Notes under the pieces: generated by a model
Seen by the model: only the letters and a program-made list of their open reading frames with translations
What the model was told of the DNA's origin: nothing
The model's database searches: none
In this document: piece after piece, positions 23,575-31,281 of the stretch
Position numbering within the stretch: the stretch's first letter is position 1
Layout of the letters: every line of letters starts with the position of its first letter
Source of the DNA: JAVEVF01 sp034005175
Lineage (GTDB): Bacteria; Actinomycetota; Coriobacteriia; Anaerosomatales; SLCP01
Length of the DNA: 31,281 nucleotides
Direction of reading: 5' to 3'
Assembly: GCA_034005175.1 (NCBI GenBank)
Contig: JAVEVF010000008.1
Location: 1-31,281, forward strand
Translations under genes and position numbers: made by a program

Positions 23575-24651
23575 TCACTCCACCACCCCAAGATCGTGGC
23601 CGCATGCCGCACAACCCCCGTTGGCTGTTGCACGATCGGTGATGGCGTAGCCTTCCCGCGCGATGGCTCGTGCGCCGCACGAGGGGCACATGGTGTCTTC
23701 TGTCCCCGCCTCAGCGATGTTGCCGAGGAACACATAGTGCAACCCCTCCTCCTGCCCTATGCGTCGCGCTTCTCGCAACGTGGCGATGGGCGTAGGGTCG
23801 AGGTGCTTGAAATCGAGGTAGGGGAAGAAGCGCGTGATATGCCACGGGGTGTCGGGTCCTAGCGCTTCGACGATCCACCGCGCGATGGCGCGCAGCTCCT
23901 CGGCTGAGTCGTTGATCGTGGGAACTACGTTCGTCACGACCTCTACGTGCATATTCCAATGCGTCTTGGCGCGCTCGGCGGCGGCGAAGACTGGCTCTGG
24001 GGAGGGCACTTTGCAGAGCGTCTTATACGCCCGGTCGGTGGCGCCCTTTACGTCCACGCGCCACACGTCGATGTAGGGGCCGAGAAAATCCAGACCCTCG
24101 GACGTGATATACCCATTGGTGACCATGACGGTGAACAGGCCAGCGTCGCGGGCAAGCCGAGCGCAGTCACGGACATACTCGGCCCAGATCACTGGTTCGT
24201 TGTAGGTGAACGCCACACCTGTGCATCGATGGTCAAACGCAGCAGTCACGACACTCTCGGGCGCCATGAACACCTCACGAACAGTGCCGTCCTCCGGGCC
24301 GGCGCGGCTGATTTGCCAGTTCTGACAGTGACCGCACCTCATCGTGCATCCCACGCTGCCAAGCGAAAGAACGAGTGAGCCCGGGTGATAATGGAAGACC
24401 GGTTTCTTCTCGATGGGGTCTGCAGCGATGGATGACACCACACCGTATGTCAGCGCCTCAAGCGTACCGCCTGTGTTGCGCCGGACGTGACATACACCGG
24501 TGTGGCCCTCGGCGATGAGGCAGCGCCAGGGACAGAGCTCACACCGGACACGGCCGCCTTCCGGATGCCACACCTCTGCAACATGCACCGCCAGCCTCCC
24601 ACCACTCGATTGCCGCACACCTGTCGTCACAGTGATACCCAGTTCTGACAT
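23575..24651 (-). CDS. Radical SAM protein of the AmmeMemoRadiSam type
   Basis: A 358-residue radical SAM enzyme. An N-terminal cysteine block RCELCPWRCLIAEGHTGVCHVR precedes the [4Fe-4S] motif C-x3-C-x2-C seen in GCTMRCGHCQNW. Other family blocks are SSIAADPIEKKPVFHYHPGS, FTYNEPVIWAEY and a C-terminal zinc knuckle CPSCG...GCAACG. This matches the group usually linked with AMMECR1 and Memo proteins, whose reaction is unknown; neither partner is in this window. ATG 24651 (MSELGITV) lacks a clear ribosome site; an upstream frame to 24780 would overlap queT. It follows queT by 49 nt. Confidence 0.85.
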   Translation of the reverse strand: MSELGITVTTGVRQSSGGRLAVHVAEVWHPEGGRVRCELCPWRCLIAEGHTGVCHVRRNTGGTLEALTYGVVSSIAADPIEKKPVFHYHPGSLVLSLGSVGCTMRCGHCQNWQISRAGPEDGTVREVFMAPESVVTAAFDHRCTGVAFTYNEPVIWAEYVRDCARLARDAGLFTVMVTNGYITSEGLDFLGPYIDVWRVDVKGATDRAYKTLCKVPSPEPVFAAAERAKTHWNMHVEVVTNVVPTINDSAEELRAIARWIVEALGPDTPWHITRFFPYLDFKHLDPTPIATLREARRIGQEEGLHYVFLGNIAEAGTEDTMCPSCGARAIAREGYAITDRATANGGCAACGHDLGVVE

Positions 24652-24700
24652 GCACGATTGGCATCGGCTATCCGGGAGGGCTGCAAGCAGCCCGCTCAAC

Positions 24701-25297
24701 CTATCGCGAAGCCGTGTGGAGCAGGCGGTCGGCCAGCCCGGTACGGCGTAGCAGTGTGGCGAGCGGCCAGCCAAGCCCATAGACGATGAACGCCTGCCCC
24801 GCCCCCACCGTCACGACACCTGCCAGATACACCAGCACACGGCCCGCAGCGGGATCAATCCCGAACAGCGGCTCGCCCGAGAGTCCAAGCGCGGCTAGCA
24901 TGAGGGGAAGATACGCCGGGATGATGAGCGCATTGAAGATGACCGGCCCTGCCAGTGCCACGCCCGCTCTCATCCGAAAGCGCCAGGTCCACACTGCTCC
25001 AAGCAAGGTCGCGGTGGAACCGAACACGACATCTAGCAGGGCGATCGGACCGACCTGGGCAAGCAACGAGGCATTCGCGACCACGGCACCAAGTGCTAGC
25101 CCTGGTATGGCCGCAGGCGTGAACAACGCGATGGCAGTGAGCGCCTCGCTCAAGCGCAGCTGCACTGGGCCCCAACCAAGCTGACCAGGAATCTGCAAGG
25201 TCGCGATGGTAGCCACAGCATACACGGCTGCTATCACGCCTGCCTGCGCGAGCGCCCGCGTCGTCACTCTGGACCGTGGCCGTGGGGGCATGGTCAC
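24701..25297 (-). CDS. queT: QueT-type ECF substrate-binding membrane protein
   Basis: A 198-residue hydrophobic protein with about five to six helices. IPGQLGWGPVQLRLSEALTAIALFTPAAIPGLALGAVVAN is close to the QueT family, membrane S components thought to import queuosine precursors such as preQ0 or preQ1. S components need an energising ATPase/T unit, absent here apart from the dedicated nickel unit. GTG 25297 overlaps the sensor kinase stop by 4 nt; ATG 25291 is also possible. No preQ1 riboswitch is recognisable, and the coupling to the kinase leaves no room for one directly upstream. Confidence 0.78.
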   Translation of the reverse strand: MTMPPRPRSRVTTRALAQAGVIAAVYAVATIATLQIPGQLGWGPVQLRLSEALTAIALFTPAAIPGLALGAVVANASLLAQVGPIALLDVVFGSTATLLGAVWTWRFRMRAGVALAGPVIFNALIIPAYLPLMLAALGLSGEPLFGIDPAAGRVLVYLAGVVTVGAGQAFIVYGLGWPLATLLRRTGLADRLLHTASR

Positions 25298-26772
25298 CCC
25301 CGTGGGAGGCGGACTGTGAAGATCGAGCCTTCGCCGACGGCACTGCGCACGTCAATGGTGCCGCCGATGACATCGACCGTCGTCTTCGCAATGGCGAGGC
25401 CCAACCCGAACCCTCCGGAAGCCTCCGTTCGGGACGCGTCAGAACGGTAGAATCGCTCAAAGATGTTGGGCAGGTCATCGGCAGGGATCCCGCATCCGGT
25501 ATCCGTGATCTCGAACACGATCTCGTTGCGTTCACGGTAGGTCCGCAGCGTCACGCTTCCGCCCTCAGGCGTGTACTTGCACGCATTGTCAAGCAGCACC
25601 GCCAGCACGTCCTCCACCCGATCAGGGTCGCTCGTCACGAAGAGCGGTCCTTCCTCGGGCCCAGCGATGTCGAGGTGCTTGACCTGGTGGCGCGTGGCGG
25701 CTGCGGCGAGAGCCTCGCGGGCCACGGCATTCGCGTCGAACTGTACGGATTTCACGTGCACCACCTGGTCGCTGCGTACGAGCGACAGGAGGTTTCCGCA
25801 CAGCCGAGCCATGCGCCGCGACTCGCGGTCGATGGCCGCGATGGCTTCCTCGCGCACCTCGGGGTCCTCGCCGCCCCATGCCCTAAGGATGCTCGTGTAT
25901 CCGCGCACGCCGGCGACGGGCGTCGCAAGCTCATGGGAGGCGTCTGCCACGAAACGCGACTGCATCTCGGCACGCTGGCGCAGGCGGCCGATGAGCCGAT
26001 TGATTGAACGCGCGAGGTCCACGATCTCATGCTCACCGCTCTCCGGCAGCTGCACGTCAAGCCGTCCAGCATCAAGCGAATCGGCAGCCTTGCGCAGATT
26101 GTCGACAAGCGCGAGCACGCGCCCCATGCTTGTCTGCATCATGAGCACCATGATGATCATCGCCGAGAGCGCAAGCGCCAGCATCGGCGGGCGAATGGAG
26201 TCGATCACGGCCTCTTCTCGGAAAGGGACATACGCCACATCGAGAAGACCGACCGTGCCACCAGGAAGCACGATGGGCGCGTGCGCCACATACGTGTCGA
26301 AGCGCGCCGGCCCTACGAGGCCCGAGAGTACCGAGCCACGTGCGACCACAGACTCAGTCTGCGTCCCGGTGTTGATGGCGACACGCCGCTGCGTATCAAG
26401 ACCAGCCACATACGCCGCATCGGAACTCACCCACAACGGTGTGAAATCCGAGCTGAGAATGGCGATCTGGGGCTCAACGGCGGCTCGGCGTCCGAACACC
26501 GTCTCGACCCGGTCAAGATACTCCGCCGTGACGGCATCCTCTCGTTCCTCGGCACTGATCGAGCTGTCGTCGATGCTCTTCTCGGCCTCAGAAGCCTGGA
26601 TGTCTAGTACTCGCGCGTTCACCTGCGCGACACGTGCGGGACGCTCAGCAGCTACCTTGCTCATACTGTCTGTGACGATCATGTAGGACGTGATGGAGAT
26701 GCCCGCCACCGTCAGGACCGACACCAGGATGGAGGCCAGAAGCAGGCGGACCCTAAGAGAGGAACGGCGCAT
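25294..26772 (-). CDS. HAMP-domain sensor histidine kinase
   Basis: A 492-residue membrane kinase. TM1 at about 8-34 and TM2 at about 194-212 flank an extracytoplasmic sensor of about 160 residues. HAMP-like ALVDNLRKAADSLDAGRLDVQLPE follows. The H-box is FVADASHELATPVAG with H280, which has ATP where RTP is common. The ATPase part has N-box LLDNACKYTPEGG, ITDTGCGIP and FGLGLAIAK. ATG 26772 follows directly on the TAG of the response regulator with no gap. The signal is unknown; neighbouring genes (asd, queT) do not identify it. Confidence 0.95.
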   Translation of the reverse strand: MRRSSLRVRLLLASILVSVLTVAGISITSYMIVTDSMSKVAAERPARVAQVNARVLDIQASEAEKSIDDSSISAEEREDAVTAEYLDRVETVFGRRAAVEPQIAILSSDFTPLWVSSDAAYVAGLDTQRRVAINTGTQTESVVARGSVLSGLVGPARFDTYVAHAPIVLPGGTVGLLDVAYVPFREEAVIDSIRPPMLALALSAMIIMVLMMQTSMGRVLALVDNLRKAADSLDAGRLDVQLPESGEHEIVDLARSINRLIGRLRQRAEMQSRFVADASHELATPVAGVRGYTSILRAWGGEDPEVREEAIAAIDRESRRMARLCGNLLSLVRSDQVVHVKSVQFDANAVAREALAAAATRHQVKHLDIAGPEEGPLFVTSDPDRVEDVLAVLLDNACKYTPEGGSVTLRTYRERNEIVFEITDTGCGIPADDLPNIFERFYRSDASRTEASGGFGLGLAIAKTTVDVIGGTIDVRSAVGEGSIFTVRLPRG

Positions 26773-27453
26773 CTAACTGAGCGCGAAGAAGTAACCGACG
26801 CCGCGGATCGTCTGGATGATAGTGTTCTCGCGGTCGCCTATCTTGTTGCGCAGGTGGCAGACGAAGACCTCGATGACGTTGCTGTCCATCGAGCGGTCAG
26901 GGCCCCACACGGCGGAGAGTATCTTGTCTCTCGGAATGACTGTGCCGGCGTTAGCGACCAGATAGGCTAGCAAGTCGAACTCCTTGGCTGTCAGCTCGAG
27001 CGGCTCGCCGTGAAGCGTAGCCCTGCGCGCTTGCACGTCGACCTCGATTCCCGAGGCCCGCAGCGGCAGCCTCGCACGCTCGTGCGCCGTGCGCTTGAGC
27101 AAGGCGGCGATGCGAGAGAGCAGCTCGGGAATCTCGAACGGCTTGCGCAGATAGTCGTCGGCGCCTGACTCAAACCCCGAAACCACGTCATGCGTCTCCG
27201 CGCGAGCGGTAAGCATGAGTATGGGGAGCCTGCTTCCCTCGGCACGGATCTTTCTGGCGACCTCCAGGCCATCCATTCCCGGCAGCATGAGGTCGAGCAC
27301 GAGCAGATCAGGCGGCTCCTCCTCAAGTGATGTCATCGCCTCGAGCCCATCTCCCACTTTCTGGACGCTATAACCGGCGTGAGTGAGCTCTAGCTCCACG
27401 ACCCGTGCGATCGTTCGATCGTCCTCTACCACAAGTACGCGCTCGCCAGTCAT
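26773..27453 (-). CDS. OmpR-family response regulator
   Basis: A 226-residue regulator with a receiver domain (VLVVEDDRTIARVVELEL, phosphoacceptor D54 in LLVLDLMLPGMDG, K in DDYLRKPFEIPEL) and a winged-helix DNA-binding domain at about 130-225 (LTAKEFDLLAYLVANAG, then VIEVFVCHLRNKIG, IQTIRGVGYFF). GGGAGG lies 7 nt before ATG 27453. It is followed without a gap by its kinase and preceded after 48 nt by asd, so it may be read through from the asd transcript. Targets are unknown. Confidence 0.95.
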   Translation of the reverse strand: MTGERVLVVEDDRTIARVVELELTHAGYSVQKVGDGLEAMTSLEEEPPDLLVLDLMLPGMDGLEVARKIRAEGSRLPILMLTARAETHDVVSGFESGADDYLRKPFEIPELLSRIAALLKRTAHERARLPLRASGIEVDVQARRATLHGEPLELTAKEFDLLAYLVANAGTVIPRDKILSAVWGPDRSMDSNVIEVFVCHLRNKIGDRENTIIQTIRGVGYFFALS

Positions 27454-27501
27454 CCGGCCTCCTCCCGAGGTTAGTTCACCCCCATGATACCCCTTGTTCG
27501 G

Positions 27502-28536
27502 CTATCGGCCCCCAGCCTCCAGAAGCACCTCGGCTATCTGTACGGTATTGAGTGCAGCGCCCTTGCGCAGCTGGTCGGCGACGACCCACATCGCAAGCCC
27601 GTTGGGCACTGTAGGGTCTTTGCGCACCCGGCCCACGTACGTCGCATCCGTGTTCTCCAGCAGCGCAGGCATCGGGTAGAGCGACTCCGAGGGGTCATCA
27701 AGTACCGTGAGACCGGGCATCGCGCCCATCGCCTGATGTGCCTCCGCAACAGTGATGGGGCGCTCGAACTCCACGTGCAGCGCCTCGGCATGGCAGCGAA
27801 GCACTGGGACGCGAACGCACGTGGCGATGACCTCCATCTCTGGTGCATGCATGATCTTCTTGGTCTCCACCACCATCTTCCACTCTTCTTTCGTGGAGCC
27901 ATCGTCGAGGAACACGTCGATTTGCGGGATGCAGTTGAAGGCGATGCGGTGCACGAACTGTTCCGGTTCGATCTCATCACCGGCGAGAAACGCCCGGGTC
28001 TGATCGTACAGCTCCTCCATCGCTCCAGCACCCGCGCCTGACGCCGCCTGGTAGGTGGCCACGACCACTCGTCGAACGTTCGCCAGCTCGTGAAGCGGTT
28101 TGAGCGCGATCACCATCTGGACGGTCGAGCAGTTGGGGTTGGCGATCACGCCCGAGTGATGCCAGACGTCCTCGGCATTGACCTCGGGAACGATGAGCGG
28201 CACATCTGCATCCATACGAAACGCCGAGGAGTTGTCGATCATCACGCAGCCGGCTCCAGTGACAGCATCGCGGAACCGCTTAGAGACGCTGGCGCCCGCG
28301 CTGAAAAGCGCGATGTCCACCCCGTCAAAGGAACGCGCGGTCATCTCCTCGACGAGGAGCTCGCCACCGGCGAAAGGCACACGCTTGCCAGCGCTGCGCG
28401 CAGAGGCGAGCGCGATGACGCGCTCAGCGGGAAAGGAGCGCTGCTCCAGCACCGCAAGCATCTCCTGCCCCACAGCACCCGTCACCCCCGCAATCGCCAC
28501 AACGGGGCGCTCGGGCATGGCGCGATCCCATACCAT
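27502..28536 (-). CDS. asd: Aspartate-semialdehyde dehydrogenase
   Basis: A 344-residue NADPH-dependent enzyme that reduces aspartyl phosphate to aspartate semialdehyde, the branch point to lysine, threonine and methionine. VVAIAGVTGAVGQEML is the nucleotide-binding loop, IANPNCSTVQM holds the catalytic cysteine (C136 from the chosen start), and ASGAGAGAMEEL and RVPVLRCHAEAL are family blocks. ATG 28536 lies 1 nt after the lysC stop with GAGAGGGTG upstream; ATG 28518 (MPERPVV) would give 338 residues and is also reasonable. lysC and asd are consecutive enzymes of one pathway. Confidence 0.96.
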   Translation of the reverse strand: MVWDRAMPERPVVAIAGVTGAVGQEMLAVLEQRSFPAERVIALASARSAGKRVPFAGGELLVEEMTARSFDGVDIALFSAGASVSKRFRDAVTGAGCVMIDNSSAFRMDADVPLIVPEVNAEDVWHHSGVIANPNCSTVQMVIALKPLHELANVRRVVVATYQAASGAGAGAMEELYDQTRAFLAGDEIEPEQFVHRIAFNCIPQIDVFLDDGSTKEEWKMVVETKKIMHAPEMEVIATCVRVPVLRCHAEALHVEFERPITVAEAHQAMGAMPGLTVLDDPSESLYPMPALLENTDATYVGRVRKDPTVPNGLAMWVVADQLRKGAALNTVQIAEVLLEAGGR

Positions 28537-28537
28537 C

Positions 28538-29062
28538 TCAGTCACCCTCTCCACACGACACGGAGACTTCAGCGATGATCTCGTCGCGGTCCAGGCCGAA
28601 GCTCGTGTGTAGCGCACGCACTGCGCGCTCGACGTCTTCGACGGCGATGACGCACGATATGCGAATCGAAGAAGTCGAGATCATGTCGAGGTTCACGCCG
28701 GCGTCAGCGAGCGCGGCGAACATCTGTGCTGCAGCACCGGGGTGGGTCTTCATGCCTGCGCCGATGAGGGAGACCTTGGCCACAGCCTCATTGACGATCC
28801 ATGTCTGCGCGCCAAGCTCGGCTGCCGCAGTCTCCGTTGCACGTTTGGCACGAGGGAGGTCATCCATGGGTGTGGTGAAGGAGATATCGGTCCTTCCCGA
28901 CTCCGAGACGTTCTGAATGATCATGTCGACGTTTACGTTAGCCTCGGCAAGCCTCCCGAAGACGGTCGCCGCCACACCTGGGCGGTCGGGAACGTCACGA
29001 ATCGTCACCTTGGCTTCTGACGTGTCGTGAGTAACGCCTGAGATGATCGCCTGCTCCATCAT
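28538..29062 (-). CDS. Possible internal beta-subunit of aspartate kinase (overlaps lysC in frame)
   Basis: Within lysC two adjacent in-frame ATGs (29060-29062 and 29057-29059) are preceded by GGGAGGAGG at 29068-29076, 5 nt from the first. The 174-residue product MMEQAIISGVTHDTSEAKVT... would be the ACT-domain regulatory part only. In B. subtilis and C. glutamicum LysC is made as alpha and beta chains from one gene in just this way, and their beta chains are of similar length. The ribosome site is stronger than that of the full-length start. Expression is inferred. Confidence 0.5.
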   Translation of the reverse strand: MMEQAIISGVTHDTSEAKVTIRDVPDRPGVAATVFGRLAEANVNVDMIIQNVSESGRTDISFTTPMDDLPRAKRATETAAAELGAQTWIVNEAVAKVSLIGAGMKTHPGAAAQMFAALADAGVNLDMISTSSIRISCVIAVEDVERAVRALHTSFGLDRDEIIAEVSVSCGEGD

Positions 29063-29797
29063 CTCGTCCTCCTCCCGAATGATGGTTCCCGCTTCCTCAT
29101 GGAAGCTCGAACGGCAGTGGATGACCACGCCTTGGTTGCGTGCATACTCGACAGCGCGCAGCTGCAACACGCGTGCGCCGGATGCTGCCATCTCAAGCAT
29201 CCCCTCGTAGGAGATCTCGTCTATCTTGCGAGCTTGGGCGACGACGCGAGGATCGGCGGTGAAGACGCCGTCCACGTCGGTGAATATCTCGCAGACCTCG
29301 GCACCGATCCCCGCCGCGATGGCCACCGCTGTCGTGTCCGAGCCGCCTCGGCCGAGCGTGGTGATGGTCCCGTCCTCAGTCATCCCTTGAAAACCCGTCA
29401 CGATCACGATGTGGCCGCATTCTAGCTGCTCACGAACGCGCTCCGCTCGCACCTCGAGAATCTTGGCTCTCGTATGTCCCGAGTCCGTCACGATGCCGAC
29501 CTGTGGGCCGGTGAACGATATAGCCTCATGTCCGAGTGCGTTGATGGCCATCGCGAGCAGAGCTACCGTCACCTGCTCACCAGTGGCAAGCAGCATGTCC
29601 ATCTCGCGCTCGGGAGGTTCAGGCAAGATCTCCCTAGCCTTCTGTATGAGCTCGTTCGTGACGCCACCCATGGCCGAGACCACAGCTACGACGTGGTCGC
29701 CAGCGTCTTTTCGAGCGACGAGACGACGTGCGACGTTCATTATCTGCTCGGTCGAGCCGACTGAGGTGCCACCGAACTTGGTGACGACAAGCGCCAT
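28538..29797 (-). CDS. lysC: Aspartate kinase
   Basis: A 419-residue enzyme that phosphorylates aspartate, the first step of the lysine/threonine/methionine pathway. The N-terminus MALVVTKFGGTSVGS holds the ATP-binding KFGGTS block. TLGRGGSDTTAVAIAA and EIFTDVDGVFTADPR complete the kinase part. The C-terminal third contains two ACT domains (TIRDVPDRPGVAATVFGRL and KVSLIGAGMKTHPGAAAQMFAAL), which bind feedback inhibitors. ATG 29797 has GGAGA 6 nt upstream; ATG 29800 is adjacent and too close. An internal, strongly initiated start for the ACT part is described separately. The upstream frame to 29881 has no family similarity. Confidence 0.96.
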   Translation of the reverse strand: MALVVTKFGGTSVGSTEQIMNVARRLVARKDAGDHVVAVVSAMGGVTNELIQKAREILPEPPEREMDMLLATGEQVTVALLAMAINALGHEAISFTGPQVGIVTDSGHTRAKILEVRAERVREQLECGHIVIVTGFQGMTEDGTITTLGRGGSDTTAVAIAAGIGAEVCEIFTDVDGVFTADPRVVAQARKIDEISYEGMLEMAASGARVLQLRAVEYARNQGVVIHCRSSFHEEAGTIIREEDEMMEQAIISGVTHDTSEAKVTIRDVPDRPGVAATVFGRLAEANVNVDMIIQNVSESGRTDISFTTPMDDLPRAKRATETAAAELGAQTWIVNEAVAKVSLIGAGMKTHPGAAAQMFAALADAGVNLDMISTSSIRISCVIAVEDVERAVRALHTSFGLDRDEIIAEVSVSCGEGD

Positions 29798-29848
29798 CAT
29801 GGGTCTCCGTATCCACAAGCAGGGCCGAGGGCCCCGGAAGTCCCTCAT

Positions 29849-29854
29849 AGTGTA
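29849..29854 (-). promoter_or_regulatory. Possible -10 element of lysC
   Basis: On the minus strand TACACT lies here, which would place transcription start near 29842 and give a leader of about 45 nt before lysC. No matching -35 is present. The 9-mer AAGTCCCTC (plus strand) occurs at 29838-29846, just downstream of it, and again at 29888-29896, upstream of it. Confidence 0.4.
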
Positions 29855-29908
29855 GCACCGCGAGCGCACGGAGCGGCCCATGCCTGAAAGTCCCTCTGCG
29901 AGTGGTGC

Positions 29909-31231
29909 CTAGCGAGCCGAGTCGGTCGGACCGGCCGACGCACCGGTGTTGATCGCCGCAGCGAACGCACTCACCACCTCGGGGTCGAACTGCGTGCCTG
30001 AGCACGCGCGCAACTCCGCCAGCCCTTCTGCCTCACTGCGCCCCGCGCGATAGGGCCGGTCCGCGATCATGGCCTCGTAGGCGTCTGCCACGGAAAGCAC
30101 CCGGGCAAGCAGGGGGATCCGGTGCTCGGCAAGTCCCGTGGGATACCCAGCACCGTCCCACCGCTCATGATGGTGTCGCACGACGGGGGTGATTGGCCAC
30201 GGGAAGGAGACCGGCTCAAGGATGCTCGCGCCGATGAGAGGATGATGGCGCATGTCAGCCATCTCCTCTTCGCTCAGCTTGTCTGGCTTGAGCAAGATGC
30301 CTTCGGGAATCCCTATCTTGCCGATGTCGTGCAGGTAAGCAGCCATCTCAAGCGCTTGCTGCTGTTCGCTTGAAAGCCCGAGCTTCTCGCCTGCAAGCCA
30401 TGCGTAATGCGCCACCCGGTCGGAATGCCCGCGCGTGTACGGGTCTTTCGCATCCACGGCTGCTGCGAGCGAGCGCACTGTCGAAAGGTACGCATCGTGG
30501 AGGCTTGCGAACGCGTCAACGGTGGCGAGCGCGGTGGTCACGTGATTGGCGATCGTGCCGAGCATGCGCACGTCGTCTCCGCCAAAGCGCGCCTCCCCCG
30601 CGCTGCTGCCGACCGTCAGCGCCCCGATGGCTCCCTCCGCGGACAGGAGCGGTACGCTCATCGCCGAGGCAGCGCCGGTGACCACATCGATGTGGTCAGC
30701 TCCACCATCTCTGCCCGCTCCGATGATGAGCGGCCGAGAATGGGCCACCACCCATTGGGCCACTGAGGCTCCCACTGCGCCAGCTGGGTCTCGGCTGCCC
30801 TGCTTCCCGCGGTACGCACGCACCGCCAGGACGCCGTCATCATCACGCAGGGCAATGTAGCCGACATCCACGCCACATGCACGAATCGCAGACTCCAACG
30901 CTCCGGCGAGCAACGCGTCAAGCTCAAGTGTGGAGCCTACGATCCGACTCGACTCATGCAACGCTGAAAGGTCGAGTGTCTTCCTCTCCAAAACCGCCCC
31001 ATGGTCGTGAAGTGCTGACGACAGCTCGCCGAGACGCGCATCCACTCGGCGTGCGACGCGCACAGCCACGCTGCCGAACACAACCACCGACACGGCCATC
31101 CACACCATCACTGCGCCAGCGATGGCGCGCCCATCCACCGGGCCGCCGTCGAGAAGCGGAAGGGCAAGCACGACCACCGAGGCAACACCGAAGAGCACGG
31201 ACGCGACGATGAAGGGCATGGCGAATCGCAC
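29909..31231 (-). CDS. GAF/HD-GYP domain phosphodiesterase with membrane anchor
   Basis: At least 440 residues. Two hydrophobic helices (about 5-26 and 38-60) are followed by a coiled stretch, a GAF sensor domain at about 93-240, and an HD-GYP domain: HDIGKIGIPE with H301/D302, RHHPLIGASIL, and RHHHERWDGAGYP with G362-Y-P. HD-GYP enzymes degrade cyclic di-GMP, so the protein probably lowers this messenger when the GAF domain senses a ligand. GTG 31231 is the first start in the window, but the frame stays open to the right edge (ESPPQRTDV precedes it), so the real start may lie outside. It follows lysC in the opposite sense of flow: its stop is 112 nt upstream of the lysC start. Confidence 0.9.
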   Translation of the reverse strand: MRFAMPFIVASVLFGVASVVVLALPLLDGGPVDGRAIAGAVMVWMAVSVVVFGSVAVRVARRVDARLGELSSALHDHGAVLERKTLDLSALHESSRIVGSTLELDALLAGALESAIRACGVDVGYIALRDDDGVLAVRAYRGKQGSRDPAGAVGASVAQWVVAHSRPLIIGAGRDGGADHIDVVTGAASAMSVPLLSAEGAIGALTVGSSAGEARFGGDDVRMLGTIANHVTTALATVDAFASLHDAYLSTVRSLAAAVDAKDPYTRGHSDRVAHYAWLAGEKLGLSSEQQQALEMAAYLHDIGKIGIPEGILLKPDKLSEEEMADMRHHPLIGASILEPVSFPWPITPVVRHHHERWDGAGYPTGLAEHRIPLLARVLSVADAYEAMIADRPYRAGRSEAEGLAELRACSGTQFDPEVVSAFAAAINTGASAGPTDSAR

Positions 31232-31281
31232 GTCTGTGCGCTGTGGTGGACTCTCATCAGAGCCGAGCGACGGCCCGTGAG

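Overview
The window is a gene-dense, high-GC chromosomal segment with many GTG starts, 4-nt GTGA/ATGA overlaps, strong GGAGG ribosome binding sites and at least one likely leaderless gene. Together with [NiFe]-hydrogenase maturation genes, an HspR-like inverted repeat, a glucose-6-phosphate isomerase of the transaldolase-fused type and an N-terminal-PIN protein, this suggests an anaerobic or facultative Actinomycetota, possibly a Coriobacteriia-like or deep-branching lineage. That placement is inference from style and gene content only. No mobile element, CRISPR array, rRNA or tRNA was seen.

Layout. (1) 1-3113, plus strand: the end of a membrane-anchored protein, a small TadE-like membrane protein, a PIN-nuclease/TM/TPR fusion, then thioredoxin reductase and thioredoxin, closed by a perfect hairpin. 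(2) 3201-6701: a small hypothetical gene, then a nickel uptake locus. nikO-nikQ-nikR lie on the minus strand, divergent from the fused substrate component nikMN. (3) 6760-12235, plus strand: a leaderless Zn-ribbon/HEPN-like protein overlapping hypF, then hypC, hypD and hypE. These assemble the Fe(CN)2CO part of the [NiFe] site and fit the neighbouring nickel importer. Hydrogenase subunits, hypA and hypB are not in the window. (4) 12265-14928: an EamA exporter and pgi, the latter preceded by a 9-bp inverted repeat that brackets a -10 element. A 15-bp hairpin ends pgi and the converging symporter operon.

(5) 15033-23490, minus strand: a glycosyltransferase, TauE permease and GNAT enzyme in overlapping order, a LytS/LytTR two-component pair, a YfcE-like phosphoesterase, and, after a 270-nt gap, UspA plus a two-subunit organic-acid/sodium symporter (small DUF485-like subunit and large SSS subunit). 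The two-component pair may sense the carbon source taken up by the symporter. (6) 23575-28536, minus strand: an AmmeMemoRadiSam-type radical SAM enzyme, a QueT-type S component, an OmpR/HAMP-kinase pair and aspartate-semialdehyde dehydrogenase. (7) 28538-31231: aspartate kinase, with a strong internal start for a beta subunit, and a GAF/HD-GYP cyclic-di-GMP phosphodiesterase whose frame is open to the window edge.

The least ordinary items are the HEPN-like gene coupled to hypF, the PIN-TM-TPR fusion beside the thioredoxin system, and the inverted repeat at the pgi promoter.
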